A stretch of DNA of 64,000 nt from Bryobacterales bacterium (GTDB taxonomy: Bacteria > Acidobacteriota > Terriglobia > Bryobacterales > Bryobacteraceae), in assembly GCA_016713735.1 (NCBI GenBank), contig JADJOP010000007.1:255356-319355 (forward strand). Reading direction: 5' to 3'. The stretch's first letter is position 1. Every line of letters starts with the position of its first letter. Made by a program: the position numbers and the translations under genes. A model generated the notes under the pieces. The model searched no databases and was not told where the DNA came from. It saw only the letters and a list, made by a program, of their open reading frames with translations. Below, in pieces: positions 54,319-63,629 of this stretch.

Positions 54319-55143
54319 TCAGTTGGCCGGCGGGGCGAGCGTTACCGCGCCGGTGGCCGCCCATTCAGCGCCGCGCAGGAAGGTGGCGATGAAGGCGGGG
54401 TTGGCGATGGCGGCGAGGTCGTGGCCGAGGGCGTTGACGAAGACGCGGCCCTTGCCGGGCTCATGGACCCAGAGCATGGGCTGGTCGAGGCCCGCGCCGG
54501 GGATGGGCTGGCGGGCCTTGCCCAGGTAGAGGGCGTGATCGTCGTAGGCGGTGGCGAGGATGCGGTAGTTCTCTTTGGGCTGCCAGCGGAGGTTGGCGTA
54601 GAGTTCGTCGCTCTTGACGATCATCTCGGCGGGCAGGCCGCGCGTGATGGGGTGCGAGGCGTCGGTGACCTTGAGGGTGAAGTCGTGGCGCGCCGAGTGG
54701 TGGCCGTTGCCGGGCCGCCAGTTGCCGCCGCTCAGTTGTTCGAACTCGGGCCAGCCGTCGAAGGCGGCGAGCGAGAAGTGGTAGATGACGAGGCCCTTGC
54801 CCTTCCCCTTCACATAATCGACGAGGGCCTTTTCGGCCTGCGCGCCCCAGCGCCAGTCTGGGAGATTTTTGTTCTCGTAGTTGAGAATGACCAGGTCGTA
54901 GCGGGCGAGGGTGTCGTCGCTGGCGCCGCGGAACTCTTCGGTGATGCGGACCTCGAAGCGGCCGGTGTCTTCGAGCAGTTTGCGCAACTGCGGCGGAGAC
55001 GGCGCGCCAGTCGTGGCGGTTCTGGCCGGTGATGAGGAGCGTCTGGATCTTTGCGGGGGGGGGCGGGTGGTGGCCGGCGTCTGGGCCGGGAGCGCGGAAA
55101 GAAAGCCAGCCAGGCCCGCGAGCAGGCATGCGGATCGATGCAT
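54319..55143 (-). CDS. ThuA-like (trehalose utilisation) domain protein, two compensating indels
   Basis: About 274 residues with a signal peptide (MHRSACLLAGLAGFLSALPA). The class-I-glutaminase-like ThuA fold is visible: LARYDLVILNYENKNLPDW, GLVIYHFSLAAFDGWPEFEQ and HPITRGLPAE. Between about 55018 and 55063 the frame is shifted: the run of nine G (55055-55063) and a surplus base near 55018 bracket about 15 codons. Corrected, they read KIQTLLITGQNRHDWRAVSP, the expected first strand of ThuA. Function in the family is unproven beyond carbohydrate context. Confidence 0.82.
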   Translation of the reverse strand: MHRSACLLAGLAGFLSALPAQTPATTRPPPQRSRRSSSPARTATTGAPSPPQLRKLLEDTGRFEVRITEEFRGASDDTLARYDLVILNYENKNLPDWRWGAQAEKALVDYVKGKGKGLVIYHFSLAAFDGWPEFEQLSGGNWRPGNGHHSARHDFTLKVTDASHPITRGLPAEMIVKSDELYANLRWQPKENYRILATAYDDHALYLGKARQPIPGAGLDQPMLWVHEPGKGRVFVNALGHDLAAIANPAFIATFLRGAEWAATGAVTLAPPAN

Positions 55144-55280
55144 GAGAGAGGTCTCCTGTGAATCGTGGCTCCGCTGGCTGGACGGAAGCTCTGCTCTCAG
55201 GATACGGCGGCTGGGTGTGGAAGGGAAGGCGGTGGGAGACGGGGGGCCGGGCGGGGGAAGGGAAGGCGGGGGCCGGGCGG

Positions 55281-56063
55281 CTAGAAGGTTTGCGAGAGCA
55301 TGAGGCTCCAGAAGCGGTTGTCGGGGATGCGCTGCTGGAGACCGTATTGGGGGCGGTAGCCGGCCTCAAACGACATCTTGCCGTGGGTGAGGACGAGCGC
55401 GCCGGCGTAGCGCACGACGCGGTGGCCGTGGGTGCCGTAGAAGTTCCAGGAGTAGGTGTGTTGGGGGCCGTGGCGGAGGGTGACGTTCAACCAGTCAGAG
55501 CCGTAGAGAGGGTGCGAGGCCCAGACCTGCGTATGCACGAGCGAGCCTTTGCGGAGCGAGGAGTGAAGCAGCGTCCAGGCGTTGGACTGGACGGTGATGG
55601 GGATGCGGCCGGGGCGCGCGGTGTAGGTGCCGGCATAGCCGAGCAACCAGTCCTGAGCGCCGCTGAGGACCGAGGGGAAGCGCCAGCGTTCAAACGAGAA
55701 GGCGCCGGTGAGCTGCTGGTTGCCGCGCGTAAGGAGGCGGGTTTTGTAGCTGACCGAGGCGAGCCAGTCGGGATGGTGGCCGGCGGTGTCGAGCGTGGCG
55801 AAGCCGGAGAGGGAAGCAGCGTCGCCTTTGCGGAAGAGGTTGCCGACACTGATGGTGGCGCGGTTTTGCCAGGCCGGGCCGGCGCCGAAGACGCCGCCGA
55901 GGGTGAGCTGGAAGGTTTCGGCGAAGCCGCTTTGGAGGTTGACCGAGACGGGGTGTTGGGGGGGATCGGGGGTTGGGGATTGAGCAAGGCAAGCCGCCGC
56001 CAGCAGCACGGCGAGGCCCATGGCAAGCGCGGCGGGACGTCGCGGGAAGCACTGAGATCGCAT
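55281..56063 (-). CDS. Putative small outer-membrane beta-barrel protein
   Basis: 260 residues. A signal peptide covers about 1-27 (LAMGLAVLLAAACLA). The mature part consists of alternating-hydrophobic strands (SVNLQSGFAETFQLTLGGVF, WLASVSYKTRLLTRGNQQLT, FWSLMLSQTF) and ends in a C-terminal Phe preceded by alternating residues, the outer-membrane insertion pattern. No family is recognised. Confidence 0.7.
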   Translation of the reverse strand: MRSQCFPRRPAALAMGLAVLLAAACLAQSPTPDPPQHPVSVNLQSGFAETFQLTLGGVFGAGPAWQNRATISVGNLFRKGDAASLSGFATLDTAGHHPDWLASVSYKTRLLTRGNQQLTGAFSFERWRFPSVLSGAQDWLLGYAGTYTARPGRIPITVQSNAWTLLHSSLRKGSLVHTQVWASHPLYGSDWLNVTLRHGPQHTYSWNFYGTHGHRVVRYAGALVLTHGKMSFEAGYRPQYGLQQRIPDNRFWSLMLSQTF

Positions 56064-56177
56064 GATAACTGGCTTATCGGGAGGAGGCCGGAATTGAAGA
56101 GCGAATTGTTGTTTTCCTCACGCAGGCCTTAATAGACACTGGCCGGGGAACGATAAGGGAAAGGGAGGAGACGACCC

Positions 56178-57605
56178 ATGACGAAGTGGAGTATCAAAAA
56201 GCGCCTGGGCCTGGCGCTGGCATTTCTTGGACTGTTGTCCACGGTGACAGCGGCCGGGGTAGCCTGGCAGTTGAGGGAGTCAGCCGAGGCGGTGGGGACC
56301 ATCGACCGGCACGAACTGCCGACGCTGGTGGCGGCCAACGATTTCGGGCGCGAGATGCTGAATACGCGCATTCACATGGTCTATCACCTGCTGGCGCAGC
56401 GCCCTGGGGCGCTGGACCAGGGCTGGCAACGGTATCGCGCGGCGGGAGAGCGATTGCAGGAGATCGAGCGGCTCCAGGCCAATGAGGCGGGGGCGGAGCG
56501 CATTCTCGTGCAAGAGTTGCGGGCGCGCTACGACGCGTATGGCGAGACGGCGCGGGTGGTGAGCGGCTACATCGCCAAGGGCGACCTGACGAGCCCGGAG
56601 TTCGAACGGGCCCGATCGGAGTGGACGGCGCTGGGCGGCAAGCTGGCTGAGTTGTCGGGCAAGATTGCCGAGTCGAGCCAGAAAGAGGTGGTGCATCTGA
56701 CGGGTGCGACCACGGCAAACCTGGCCGCCAACGTGGTGCTGCTCGGCGCCGGGCTGGGCATCTCCCTGCTGCTGGGGCTGAGCGCGAGCATGTGGATTGT
56801 GGTCAACGTGAACCGGATTCTGGCGAAGGTGAGCTCGGCGGTTACGGGCGGAGCCTCGGAGGTAAAGACGGCCTCGGGGCAATTCGCGGCCACCTCGACG
56901 CATTTGAGCGAAGGGGCGGCGAGGCAGGCGGCGGCGATTGAGGAGACCTCGGCGTCGCTGCATGAGTTGTCTTCGATGGTGAAGCAGAGCATTGAGATGG
57001 CCGAGAATGCGTCGTCGCTGATGGAGGAGGCGTCGGGCAAATCGCAACGCGCGGCCGAGACGCTGGCGCGCATGACCGGAGCGATGGAGGAGTTGAAGCG
57101 GGCCAACGACAAGAGCCAGACGATCATCAAGGTGATCGACGAGATCGCCTTCCAGACGAACATCCTGGCGTTGAACGCGGCGGTGGAGGCGGCGCGGGCG
57201 GGCGAGGCGGGGATGGGGTTTGCGGTGGTGGCGGACGAGGTCCGCAACCTCGCGCAGCGTTCGGCCGAGGCGGCGCGGGAGATCTCGGGCATTATTGAAA
57301 CCTCGGTGCAGAAGTCGAGCGTGGGCGTGCAGAACATGGGCGAGGTGAACGAGACGATTCAGGCCATCATCGAGATCACGCAGCGCATGAAGCCGCTGGT
57401 GGACGAATGCCACAGCGGGGGGCGCGAGCAGAACACGGGCATGGAGCAGATCACGCGCGCGGTGCGGGAGATCGAGAGCGTGGCCCAGATGATGAGCGCC
57501 AGCTCAGAGGAGAACGCCGCCGCGGCCGAGGAGCTGGTGGGCCAGGCGAAATCGCTGGACATCTCCTCGAACGAGTTGGACATTCTGGTGAGCGGCCAGC
57601 GCTGA
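56178..57605 (+). CDS. Methyl-accepting chemotaxis protein (4HB sensor, no clear HAMP)
   Basis: 475 residues. Membrane helix 1 is LGLALAFLGLLSTVTAAGVA, followed by a periplasmic four-helix bundle (about 35-180) and helix 2 (NVVLLGAGLGISLLLGLSAS). The cytoplasmic part goes almost directly into the methylation helices (VSSAVTGGASEVKTASGQFA) without a recognisable 50-residue HAMP. The signalling tip is canonical: DEIAFQTNILALNAAVEAAR, AGEAGMGFAVVADEVRNLAQ. No methyltransferase-binding pentapeptide ends the chain. No che genes are nearby, so it is an orphan receptor. Confidence 0.92.
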   Translation: MTKWSIKKRLGLALAFLGLLSTVTAAGVAWQLRESAEAVGTIDRHELPTLVAANDFGREMLNTRIHMVYHLLAQRPGALDQGWQRYRAAGERLQEIERLQANEAGAERILVQELRARYDAYGETARVVSGYIAKGDLTSPEFERARSEWTALGGKLAELSGKIAESSQKEVVHLTGATTANLAANVVLLGAGLGISLLLGLSASMWIVVNVNRILAKVSSAVTGGASEVKTASGQFAATSTHLSEGAARQAAAIEETSASLHELSSMVKQSIEMAENASSLMEEASGKSQRAAETLARMTGAMEELKRANDKSQTIIKVIDEIAFQTNILALNAAVEAARAGEAGMGFAVVADEVRNLAQRSAEAAREISGIIETSVQKSSVGVQNMGEVNETIQAIIEITQRMKPLVDECHSGGREQNTGMEQITRAVREIESVAQMMSASSEENAAAAEELVGQAKSLDISSNELDILVSGQR

Positions 57606-57616
57606 GCGCGGCGCAA

Positions 57617-58888
57617 TCAGTCGTGCTGGTGGCCCTCTTCGGTGGAGAACACCGGTTTGAGGCCGTGCATTTCCAGGCGCAGGTCGAGGGCCTGCATGAC
57701 GGTTTTCACTTCCTCCTCATCGAGGCCGTTGGCGAGCTTGTCGATCTGGCGGAGGAGCTTCTTCATGAAGTGGCGTGAGACCTCGGTGCGGCAGCAGAGG
57801 GCGTAGGCAAAGAGGGCGTCGTCGCGGAAGTCGGGGTCCTGGAACTGTTTTTCCAGGCGTGCCGATTCGGCGCCGAGGCCGAGGTAGCCGGAGGCGAGGA
57901 TGGCCTGCTGGCGGACTTCGGAATCGGGGTCTTCGAGGAAGGGCGAGACGAAGGGTTCGAAGGTCTTATCGAAGCTGCGCCACATGGCTTCGATGGCGCG
58001 GGCGCGGCCTTCGGGCAGGGTGTGCAACTGCTCGATGGCTTCGCGGATGCCGGGCTCGGCCATGTGCTGGGAGAGGGCCACGGCGATGCCGCCGCGTTCG
58101 TCGAAGTCGGCCTGTTTGTCGGCGAGTTTGGCGGCCATTTCACGGCGCAGTTCCTTGTCGCTCGAGACGCAGGATTCCAGGGCCTGCCAGGCGAGGCCGC
58201 GGACCATGGGGTGTTCGTCGCCGCGGGCCGAGGTGAGCAGGGCGGGGATGGACTTTTCGTCGAGTTCGGCGTCGATGAAGCTGGCGGCGGCGGCGAGGCG
58301 GTAGTTCACGTCGGCGGAGGTGAGGAACTCGACGCGGCGGGGGACGGGAAGGTAGCGGAGGTCGGGGGCGGCCTCTTCGGGGTAGTCCTGGAAGATGTCG
58401 TAGGCCTCAAACTCACCCGCGCCGCCGGTGATGACTTCGCGCAGGAACTTGCCGTCCTCGGGGTCGGCGGCGGCGACGGATTCGACGATGGCGTCGATGC
58501 GGGGATCGGGGATGTGGAGGCAGACCAGGGCGAAGGGGATCTCGCCGGGATCCTCCTTTTTCTCCTCATAGAGGGCGAGCAGGGGGTCGAGCGCGGGCGC
58601 GCCGAGGCGGTTGAGGGCTTCGATGAGTTCCTCGGGGATGTCGTCGTGATACTGGCGGGCGAACTCGGTGAGGAAGGGCAGGGCGGCGGGCGTGGGCTTC
58701 TGGCAGAACAGCTCGAGCAGCTCGTTGAGGATGTCGTTGTCGAGGTTCTGGGCGGCCCAGGCGGCGACGCCGTCGATGTCGGCCAGCAGGGCGCGGATGA
58801 GGCGGTGGTCAAAGGCGATCTCGGCGTTTTCGTAGGCGTCGAGCAGTTGGGCCGCGGTGGCGGAGTGGTATTGTTCGGGTGTGATCAC
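57617..58888 (-). CDS. HEAT-repeat-like protein
   Basis: 423 residues of paired helices with recurrent Ala/Leu/Asp patterns (HPMVRGLAWQALESCVSSDK, DSEVRQQAILASGYLGLGAE), typical of HEAT/PBS-lyase repeats. No signal peptide and no enzyme motif were seen. It ends in a His-tipped tail (EEGHQHD). Probably a cytoplasmic scaffold. It converges with the chemoreceptor gene and lies 58 bp after the SDR gene. Confidence 0.78.
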   Translation of the reverse strand: MITPEQYHSATAAQLLDAYENAEIAFDHRLIRALLADIDGVAAWAAQNLDNDILNELLELFCQKPTPAALPFLTEFARQYHDDIPEELIEALNRLGAPALDPLLALYEEKKEDPGEIPFALVCLHIPDPRIDAIVESVAAADPEDGKFLREVITGGAGEFEAYDIFQDYPEEAAPDLRYLPVPRRVEFLTSADVNYRLAAAASFIDAELDEKSIPALLTSARGDEHPMVRGLAWQALESCVSSDKELRREMAAKLADKQADFDERGGIAVALSQHMAEPGIREAIEQLHTLPEGRARAIEAMWRSFDKTFEPFVSPFLEDPDSEVRQQAILASGYLGLGAESARLEKQFQDPDFRDDALFAYALCCRTEVSRHFMKKLLRQIDKLANGLDEEEVKTVMQALDLRLEMHGLKPVFSTEEGHQHD

Positions 58889-58946
58889 TGCCTACCAGCT
58901 TAGACGACGGCGCGGGTGAAGGCAGTGGCCGAAGGGCGGCTGGAGG

Positions 58947-59693
58947 TTTAGTATGTCGCCAGCCGCCGCTGGCGTCGTAGCACTGGGCGGTGACAAAGGA
59001 GCAGTCGGGCGAGGCGAGGAAGTGGACGACGGCGGCGATTTCCTCGGGCAGTCCGGTACGGCGCATGGGGATGCGGGCGGTCATGTAGTCGACCTGTTCG
59101 GGGGTGAGTTGTTCGAGGATTTTGGTGCGGACCACGGCGGGCGAGACGGCGTTGACGCAGATGCCGTCGGTGGCCACCTCTTTGCCGAGCGACTTGGTGA
59201 AGCCGATCACGGCGGCCTTGGTGGCCGAGTAGCCGGTCATGTTGGGGTTGCCTTCCTTGCCGGCGATGGAGGCGATGCTGACGACGCGGCCGTACTGGTG
59301 TTCGCGCATGTGGGGGATGACGGCCTTGGAGAAGTTGAAGATGCCGTCCATGTTGATGCGGATGATGTGGTGCCAGTCATCGAGGGACTGTTCCCAGAGA
59401 GGTGCCGCTTTGCCGCCGATGCCGGCGTTGTTGACCAGGATGTGGATGCGGCCGGTGCGCTGGAGGACCTCGCCGACGGCGCGGGCGACACTGGCCGGGT
59501 CAGTGATGTCGACCTGAACGGCGAAGGAGCCATTGCCGAGGGTGGAAGCGACGGCAGCGGCTCCTTCGAGATTGAGGTCGGCGACCACGACGGTGGCGCC
59601 GGCTTTGGCTAATCGAGTGGCGATGGCCTCGCCGATGCCGGTGGCGGCGCCGGTGACGATCGCGGTGTGTGCGGTCAGGTCGAAGAATCCCAT
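58947..59693 (-). CDS. Short-chain dehydrogenase/reductase, one-base deletion near 58958
   Basis: About 248 residues when corrected. Classical SDR: cofactor loop TGAATGIGEA, LVNNAGIGGK, catalytic Ser/Tyr/Lys in VSIASIAGK and YSATKAAV, and FVTAQCYDASGG near the end. As written the frame overruns into a 45-residue nonsense tail. A G missing from the TGG at 58958-58960 would restore GGWATY and a stop at 58947, as normal for the family. Fabric-like SDRs reduce or oxidise diverse alcohols; the substrate is unknown. Confidence 0.88.
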
Positions 59694-59720
59694 GAAGGGA
59701 TTATTTTACTCCGCCCGGGT

Positions 59721-59815
59721 GCGGCAGCAACGGCCGGGCGCGGCAGTAACCGCTTGGTGCGGCAGCAACGGCCTGAGGGGGCAGCTGCCGCCTGGTGTGG
59801 CGGCAGCTGCCGGGT
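59721..59815. repeat. Five imperfect 19-bp tandem repeats
   Basis: Units start at 59721, 59740, 59759, 59778 and 59797. Consensus is roughly GCGGCAGCAACCGCCTGGT; the first and third units share GCGGCAGCAACGGCC exactly. Units four and five together form the hairpin listed separately. The array fills the space between the SDR start and the rplI stop. Confidence 0.75.
59780..59811. terminator. 13-bp hairpin downstream of rplI
   Basis: GGCAGCTGCCGCC, a 6-nt loop and GGCGGCAGCTGCC form a perfect, very stable stem 16 nt beyond the rplI stop on the minus strand. No T-run follows, so termination or mRNA 3'-end protection are both possible. Confidence 0.5.
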
Positions 59816-59826
59816 GGGCGCGGCGG

Positions 59827-60288
59827 CTAAGCCTCGCGGATGACGTTGACAGTGATCTCGACCGTGACTTCCTTATGCAGCCTGATGGGGACCTTGTATT
59901 CGCCGAGGGCGCGGATGGGGTCGGGCATCTGGATTTTGCGGCGGTCGATGGAGTACTTCTGTGCTTCGAGGGCGTGGGCGATGTCCTGGGCAGTGACCGA
60001 ACCGAAGAGGTGGGCGGCCTCGCCTTCCTTTTCCTCGCCAGCCTTGGCGGGCATGGTGAGGACGATGGTGGACATGAGCTTGGCCAGTTCCTGGGCCTCG
60101 GAGGCTTCCTTGGCCTCTTTGCGCAGCCAGGACTGGCGTTCCTGTTCGATGATCTTCTTGTTGGACTCGGTGGCGAGCACGGCCATCCGCTTCGGCAGCA
60201 GGAAGTTGCGGGCGTAGCCGGGAGCCACTTTGACGAGCTGGCCGCGTTGGCCGAGCTTTTCGATATCTTCGCGGAGAATGACTTCCAT
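59827..60288 (-). CDS. rplI: 50S ribosomal protein L9
   Basis: 153 residues from the ATG at 60288. MEVILREDIEKLGQRGQLVK and VAPGYARNFLLPKRMAVLAT are the L9 N-domain signature, followed by the long connecting helix and the C-domain. It is the last gene of the rpsF-rpsR-rplI group. Confidence 0.96.
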   Translation of the reverse strand: MEVILREDIEKLGQRGQLVKVAPGYARNFLLPKRMAVLATESNKKIIEQERQSWLRKEAKEASEAQELAKLMSTIVLTMPAKAGEEKEGEAAHLFGSVTAQDIAHALEAQKYSIDRRKIQMPDPIRALGEYKVPIRLHKEVTVEITVNVIREA

Positions 60289-60305
60289 GATTTCCTCCTG
60301 GACTC

Positions 60306-60614
60306 CTAGCGCTCGGTCCCGCTGGCAAACGGGAGCAGGGCGATGTTGCGGGCCTGCTTGATGGCGTCGCTCAGGCGGCGCTGGCAGGGCGTGCAGACGC
60401 CGGAGATGCGGCGGGGGACGATTTTGCCGCGTTCGCTGATGAACTGATTCAGCAGCTTGGTGTCTTTGTAATCGATGAGGTCGATCTTGTCGACGCAGAA
60501 CTTGCACACCTTACGGCGGCGGAAGAACTGCCGCTTGCCCATCTGGGCTTTGTCGCCGCCGGTGGGGCGTTGGGATTGGGCGATCGGACGTCCGCCGCCA
60601 CGCTGTTCAGCCAT
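60306..60614 (-). CDS. rpsR: 30S ribosomal protein S18
   Basis: 102 residues, with a Gly/Gln-rich N-terminal extension of about 25 residues before RQFFRRRKVCKFC. Two Cys pairs (CKFC and CTPC) make it the zinc-binding form of S18. LNQFISERGKIVPRRISGVC is the core motif. It sits between rpsF and rplI as in most bacteria. Confidence 0.95.
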   Translation of the reverse strand: MAEQRGGGRPIAQSQRPTGGDKAQMGKRQFFRRRKVCKFCVDKIDLIDYKDTKLLNQFISERGKIVPRRISGVCTPCQRRLSDAIKQARNIALLPFASGTER

Positions 60615-60662
60615 ATAGGATCTCCTTGTTCAATACCGTGGGTTGCTGGGCGATGGGCTGGA

Positions 60663-61229
60663 CTATTCGGCCGCCGGTTTGTCCACCGGTTCGGCCGCCG
60701 GTGCAGCCGCCGAATCGGGGGCCGGTTCGGAGGCGGCGGGCGGTGGGGGCGCGGCAGCTTCCTCGACCGGAGCGGCGGGCAACGGAGAAGCCGGGGCGCC
60801 AGGGGCTCCCGGAGCGGGTGCGCCCGGAGCGCCGGGCGCGGCCGGGGCGGCCATGGGAGCGGCGGGGGGCGGAGCGGCCGGCGGCGGCTTGCGGGCGGCG
60901 CGCTTTTCGCGGGCCTTCTTGCGCTTTTCCAGCCACTTCAACTTTTCGTCCATGCGCACGGTGAGCCACTTCAGCACAAGGTCGGAGACGCGCAGGCGGC
61001 GCTCCACTTCCTTGATGCCGGCGGCGGTGGTGGTAATGACGAGCAGGATGTAGAAACCCTCGGCGCGTTTGTCGACCTTGTAGGCGAGCTTGCGCACGCC
61101 CCATTTGTCGGCCTTGTCGAGCTTGCCGCCGGAGGCGGTGATGGTGGTTTCCAACTGCGAAAGGAAGGTGTCGATGTCTTCCTCCGGCGCGTCGTGCTTC
61201 ACGATGAACAACTCTTCGTAGATCCTCAT
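60663..61229 (-). CDS. rpsF: 30S ribosomal protein S6 with a long Ala/Pro tail
   Basis: 188 residues. The first about 98 are S6 (MRIYEELFIVKHDAPEEDID, GVRKLAYKVDKRAEGFYILL). A basic helix (EKRKKAREKRAARK) then leads into an 80-residue Ala/Pro/Gly/Glu tail (PPPAAPPPAAPMAAPAAPGA and similar), making it nearly twice the usual 95-135. The tail is in frame and intact, probably disordered. The start overlaps the pth stop by 4 nt. Confidence 0.94.
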   Translation of the reverse strand: MRIYEELFIVKHDAPEEDIDTFLSQLETTITASGGKLDKADKWGVRKLAYKVDKRAEGFYILLVITTTAAGIKEVERRLRVSDLVLKWLTVRMDEKLKWLEKRKKAREKRAARKPPPAAPPPAAPMAAPAAPGAPGAPAPGAPGAPASPLPAAPVEEAAAPPPPAASEPAPDSAAAPAAEPVDKPAAE

Positions 61230-61837
61230 TGAGCCTCTTCGTTCTGGCCTGGGGCGCGACGATTGAACCTCGTCATGGCCTTTTCGGCGCCTTCGGCGAT
61301 TATGGACTCGACTGCGTCGGACGCGGCGTCCAGCAGCTCATCCAACTCTTTCAATTGCGCCCGCCGGAAAGGGTCGAGCACAAACTTGGCTCCATCCCCG
61401 ATGGGATGACCGGGGTGGATCCCCAGCCGGAGCCGGGGAAACTCTTGCGTGCCACAGGCGGCGATGACGCTTTTCACGCCGTTGTGGCCCGCCGCTGAAC
61501 CGGACGGGCGTACCCGGAGGTTCAGCCAGGGCAGCGCCAGCTCGTCGTAGACGAGAAGGAGCCGCCCGGTGGGAATCTGTTCTTTCACCAGCATGCCTTT
61601 GACTGCCTGGCCGCTGAGGTTCATGAACGTTTGCGGCTTCATCAGGATGACCGGCTGACCGGCGAGGCGTCCCGAGCCGACCAGCGACATGGCTTCCTTG
61701 CGCGTGACGCGGATGGCGTGACGGGCAGCCAAACGGTCGACGACGAGGAACCCCAGGTTGTGCGGGGTCAACTCGTACTGCGGACCGGGGTTGCCGAGCC
61801 CGGCAATGAGCCAGGGGCCGTCGGAAGCCGGAGACAT
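61226..61837 (-). CDS. pth: Peptidyl-tRNA hydrolase
   Basis: 203 residues. IAGLGNPGPQYELTPHNLGF contains the catalytic His26; KPQTFMNLSGQAV, DELALPW and GSAAGHNGVKSVIAACGTQE are further signatures. It recycles peptidyl-tRNA. It lies 20 bp after rplY and overlaps rpsF. Confidence 0.95.
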   Translation of the reverse strand: MSPASDGPWLIAGLGNPGPQYELTPHNLGFLVVDRLAARHAIRVTRKEAMSLVGSGRLAGQPVILMKPQTFMNLSGQAVKGMLVKEQIPTGRLLLVYDELALPWLNLRVRPSGSAAGHNGVKSVIAACGTQEFPRLRLGIHPGHPIGDGAKFVLDPFRRAQLKELDELLDAASDAVESIIAEGAEKAMTRFNRRAPGQNEEAQ

Positions 61838-61857
61838 GGTCGGCTAGGGGCGCGCGG

Positions 61858-62576
61858 CTACTTTTTGGCGGCCGGCTTCTTCTCGGCAGGCTTTTTCTCG
61901 GCCGCCTTCTTGTCGCCGGCAGCCGGAGCAGCCTCGTCCTTCTTACCCTTTTTGGACACTTCCGGTTCCTTGCTGGCATCGCCTTCGACGGCGGCCGCAT
62001 CGGTGATCGAGTCGCGCAGGGCGACGACGTGGCAGACGACGGTATCGGCCGGGCTGAGCAGTTTCATGGAACCGCTCACCGGCAGGTCGCTGGCGCGGAT
62101 GCTCTGGCCGATCATGAGCGGGGTCACGTCGACGGTGATCGATTCGGGGATATCGTCGGGCAGGCACTCAAACTCGATTTCGCGGAAGACGAACTCGAAG
62201 TGGCCGCCGTGGATCTTGACGCCCCTGGCTCTCGCCGGTGGTGTGGATGGGCACCTTCACGCGGATGGCCTGGCGAGGTCGATGCGCATGAGGTCGATGT
62301 GCATCAAGGTGTCCTTGATGGGGTGGTGGAGCCAGTCGATGACCATGACAGGGGTGGTTTCCTGTCCGGGCAGATCGAGGTTGAAGATGGTGTTGTGACC
62401 CGAGCCGGTGTGAAGAATCTTGTTCACTTCCTTCGGGCTGACGGTGACTGCACCGCTGTCTTTACCAGCGCCATACAGCACCGCGTGGGGATCTTGCCTT
62501 CCACCCTCAGGCGGCGGGCGGCATTTTTGCCACGCAATTCGCGGGCGTCCGCGGTAATCGTAATGTCCTTACGCAT
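61858..62576 (-). CDS. rplY: 50S ribosomal protein L25/Ctc, three indels
   Basis: About 239 residues when corrected. The start MRKDITITADARELRGKNAA is clean. Three single-base faults follow: a G missing from the run at 62487-62490 (restores EGKIPHAVLYGAGKDSG), a C missing at 62269-62270 (restores DLARAIRVKVPIHT) and an extra T at 62230 (restores GEARGVKIHGGHFEF). The remainder is the Ctc/TL5-type beta domain (DVTPLMIGQSIRASDLPVSG) and a lysine/alanine-rich tail (KKAAEKKPAEKKPAAKK). The sum of the indels matches the length. L25 binds 5S rRNA. Confidence 0.88.
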
Positions 62577-62681
62577 CCGCTCTCTCTTCCCTGGAGCGTA
62601 GCCTGCAGGCAGCAGGAGCCCTCTGCCTCAGGCCACGGTGTCCAGCGGTGGGTATCGTTCGGATCGTTTCGGGAGGGTTCC

Positions 62682-63622
62682 CTAGACGAACAGGGTGCTG
62701 ACCGAGGCTCTCTTCGTGAATCGACTGGATGGCGCGGGCCAAGCAACGCGCCACCGACATCGAACGGATTTTGCCGCAGGCAGCAGTGGATCCGCTCAAC
62801 GGAATGGAGTCGATGACCACCTCTTCCAACCGCGAATTCGTAATGCGCTCCACGGCGGACCGGAAAGAACCCGTGCGTTGCGCAGGCCGAAACCTGGGCC
62901 GCCCCGTTGGCGAGCAGGGCCTTCGGCGCCTTTGCAGTGTACCAGCAGTATCGATGATGTCGTCGACGATGAGGCAGTGGTTGACGGCGTCGTCGCCGAT
63001 GATGTTGCATCCCTCGGCCACGTGGATGTCGGTGCGGCGTTTATCAATGATGGCCAGCGGGGCGTCCATGCGTTTGGCGAAGGCGCGGGCGCGTTCGACG
63101 CCGCCGGCGTCAGGCTGACCACGACAGATCCCTCGTTGACGAGGTGGTCGAGAAGCTTCGATGAGGACGGGAGCGGCGGAAGAGGTGGTCGACGGGGATG
63201 TCGAAGAAGCTTCTGGATGGGGGGCGGCGTGGAGGTCGAGGGCGAGGACGCGGTCGATACCGGCGCGTTCGAGCATGCTGGCGACTGAGTTTGGCGGAGA
63301 TGGGGACGCGGGGGGTGGTCCTTGCGGTCCCGGTGGGCGTAGCCGTAATAGGGCAGGACGGCGGTGATGCGGTCAGCCGAGCGCGCTTGAGGAGGGCGTC
63401 AGCCATGAGGAGACCTCAAAGAGGTTGCGCCCACGGTGCGGTGGGCTGGACGACGAAGACGTCGGCGCCGCGGACGTTCTCCTGGATCTGGAGGTGAATT
63501 TCGCCGTCGGAGAAGTTGCGCACGACGGCGTCGCCGAGATGGACGTCCAGGCACTGGCAAATCTCCTGTGCGAGGGCGGAGTTGGCGTTTCCGGTGAAGA
63601 TTTTCAAACGGTCAAAGCTCAT
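62682..63622 (-). pseudogene. prs: Ribose-phosphate pyrophosphokinase, many frameshifts as given
   Basis: The start MSFDRLKIFTGNANSALAQE and VRNFSDGEIHLQIQENVRGA are typical Prs. Later blocks appear in shifting frames: HPRVPISAKL, RVLALDLHAAP, the PRPP loop LIVDDIIDTAGTL, ACGKIR and LARAIQSIHEES, with a proper last block (VSTLFV then stop at 62682) in another frame. The total span equals a normal 313-residue gene, so the indels nearly cancel. The real gene is almost certainly intact; this copy of the sequence is not. It makes PRPP for nucleotides. Confidence 0.85.
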
Positions 63623-63629
63623 GGCGGGT

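Noticed and set aside
59721..59815. CRISPR array
   Set aside because: Repeats are 19 bp and contiguous without spacers; no cas genes.
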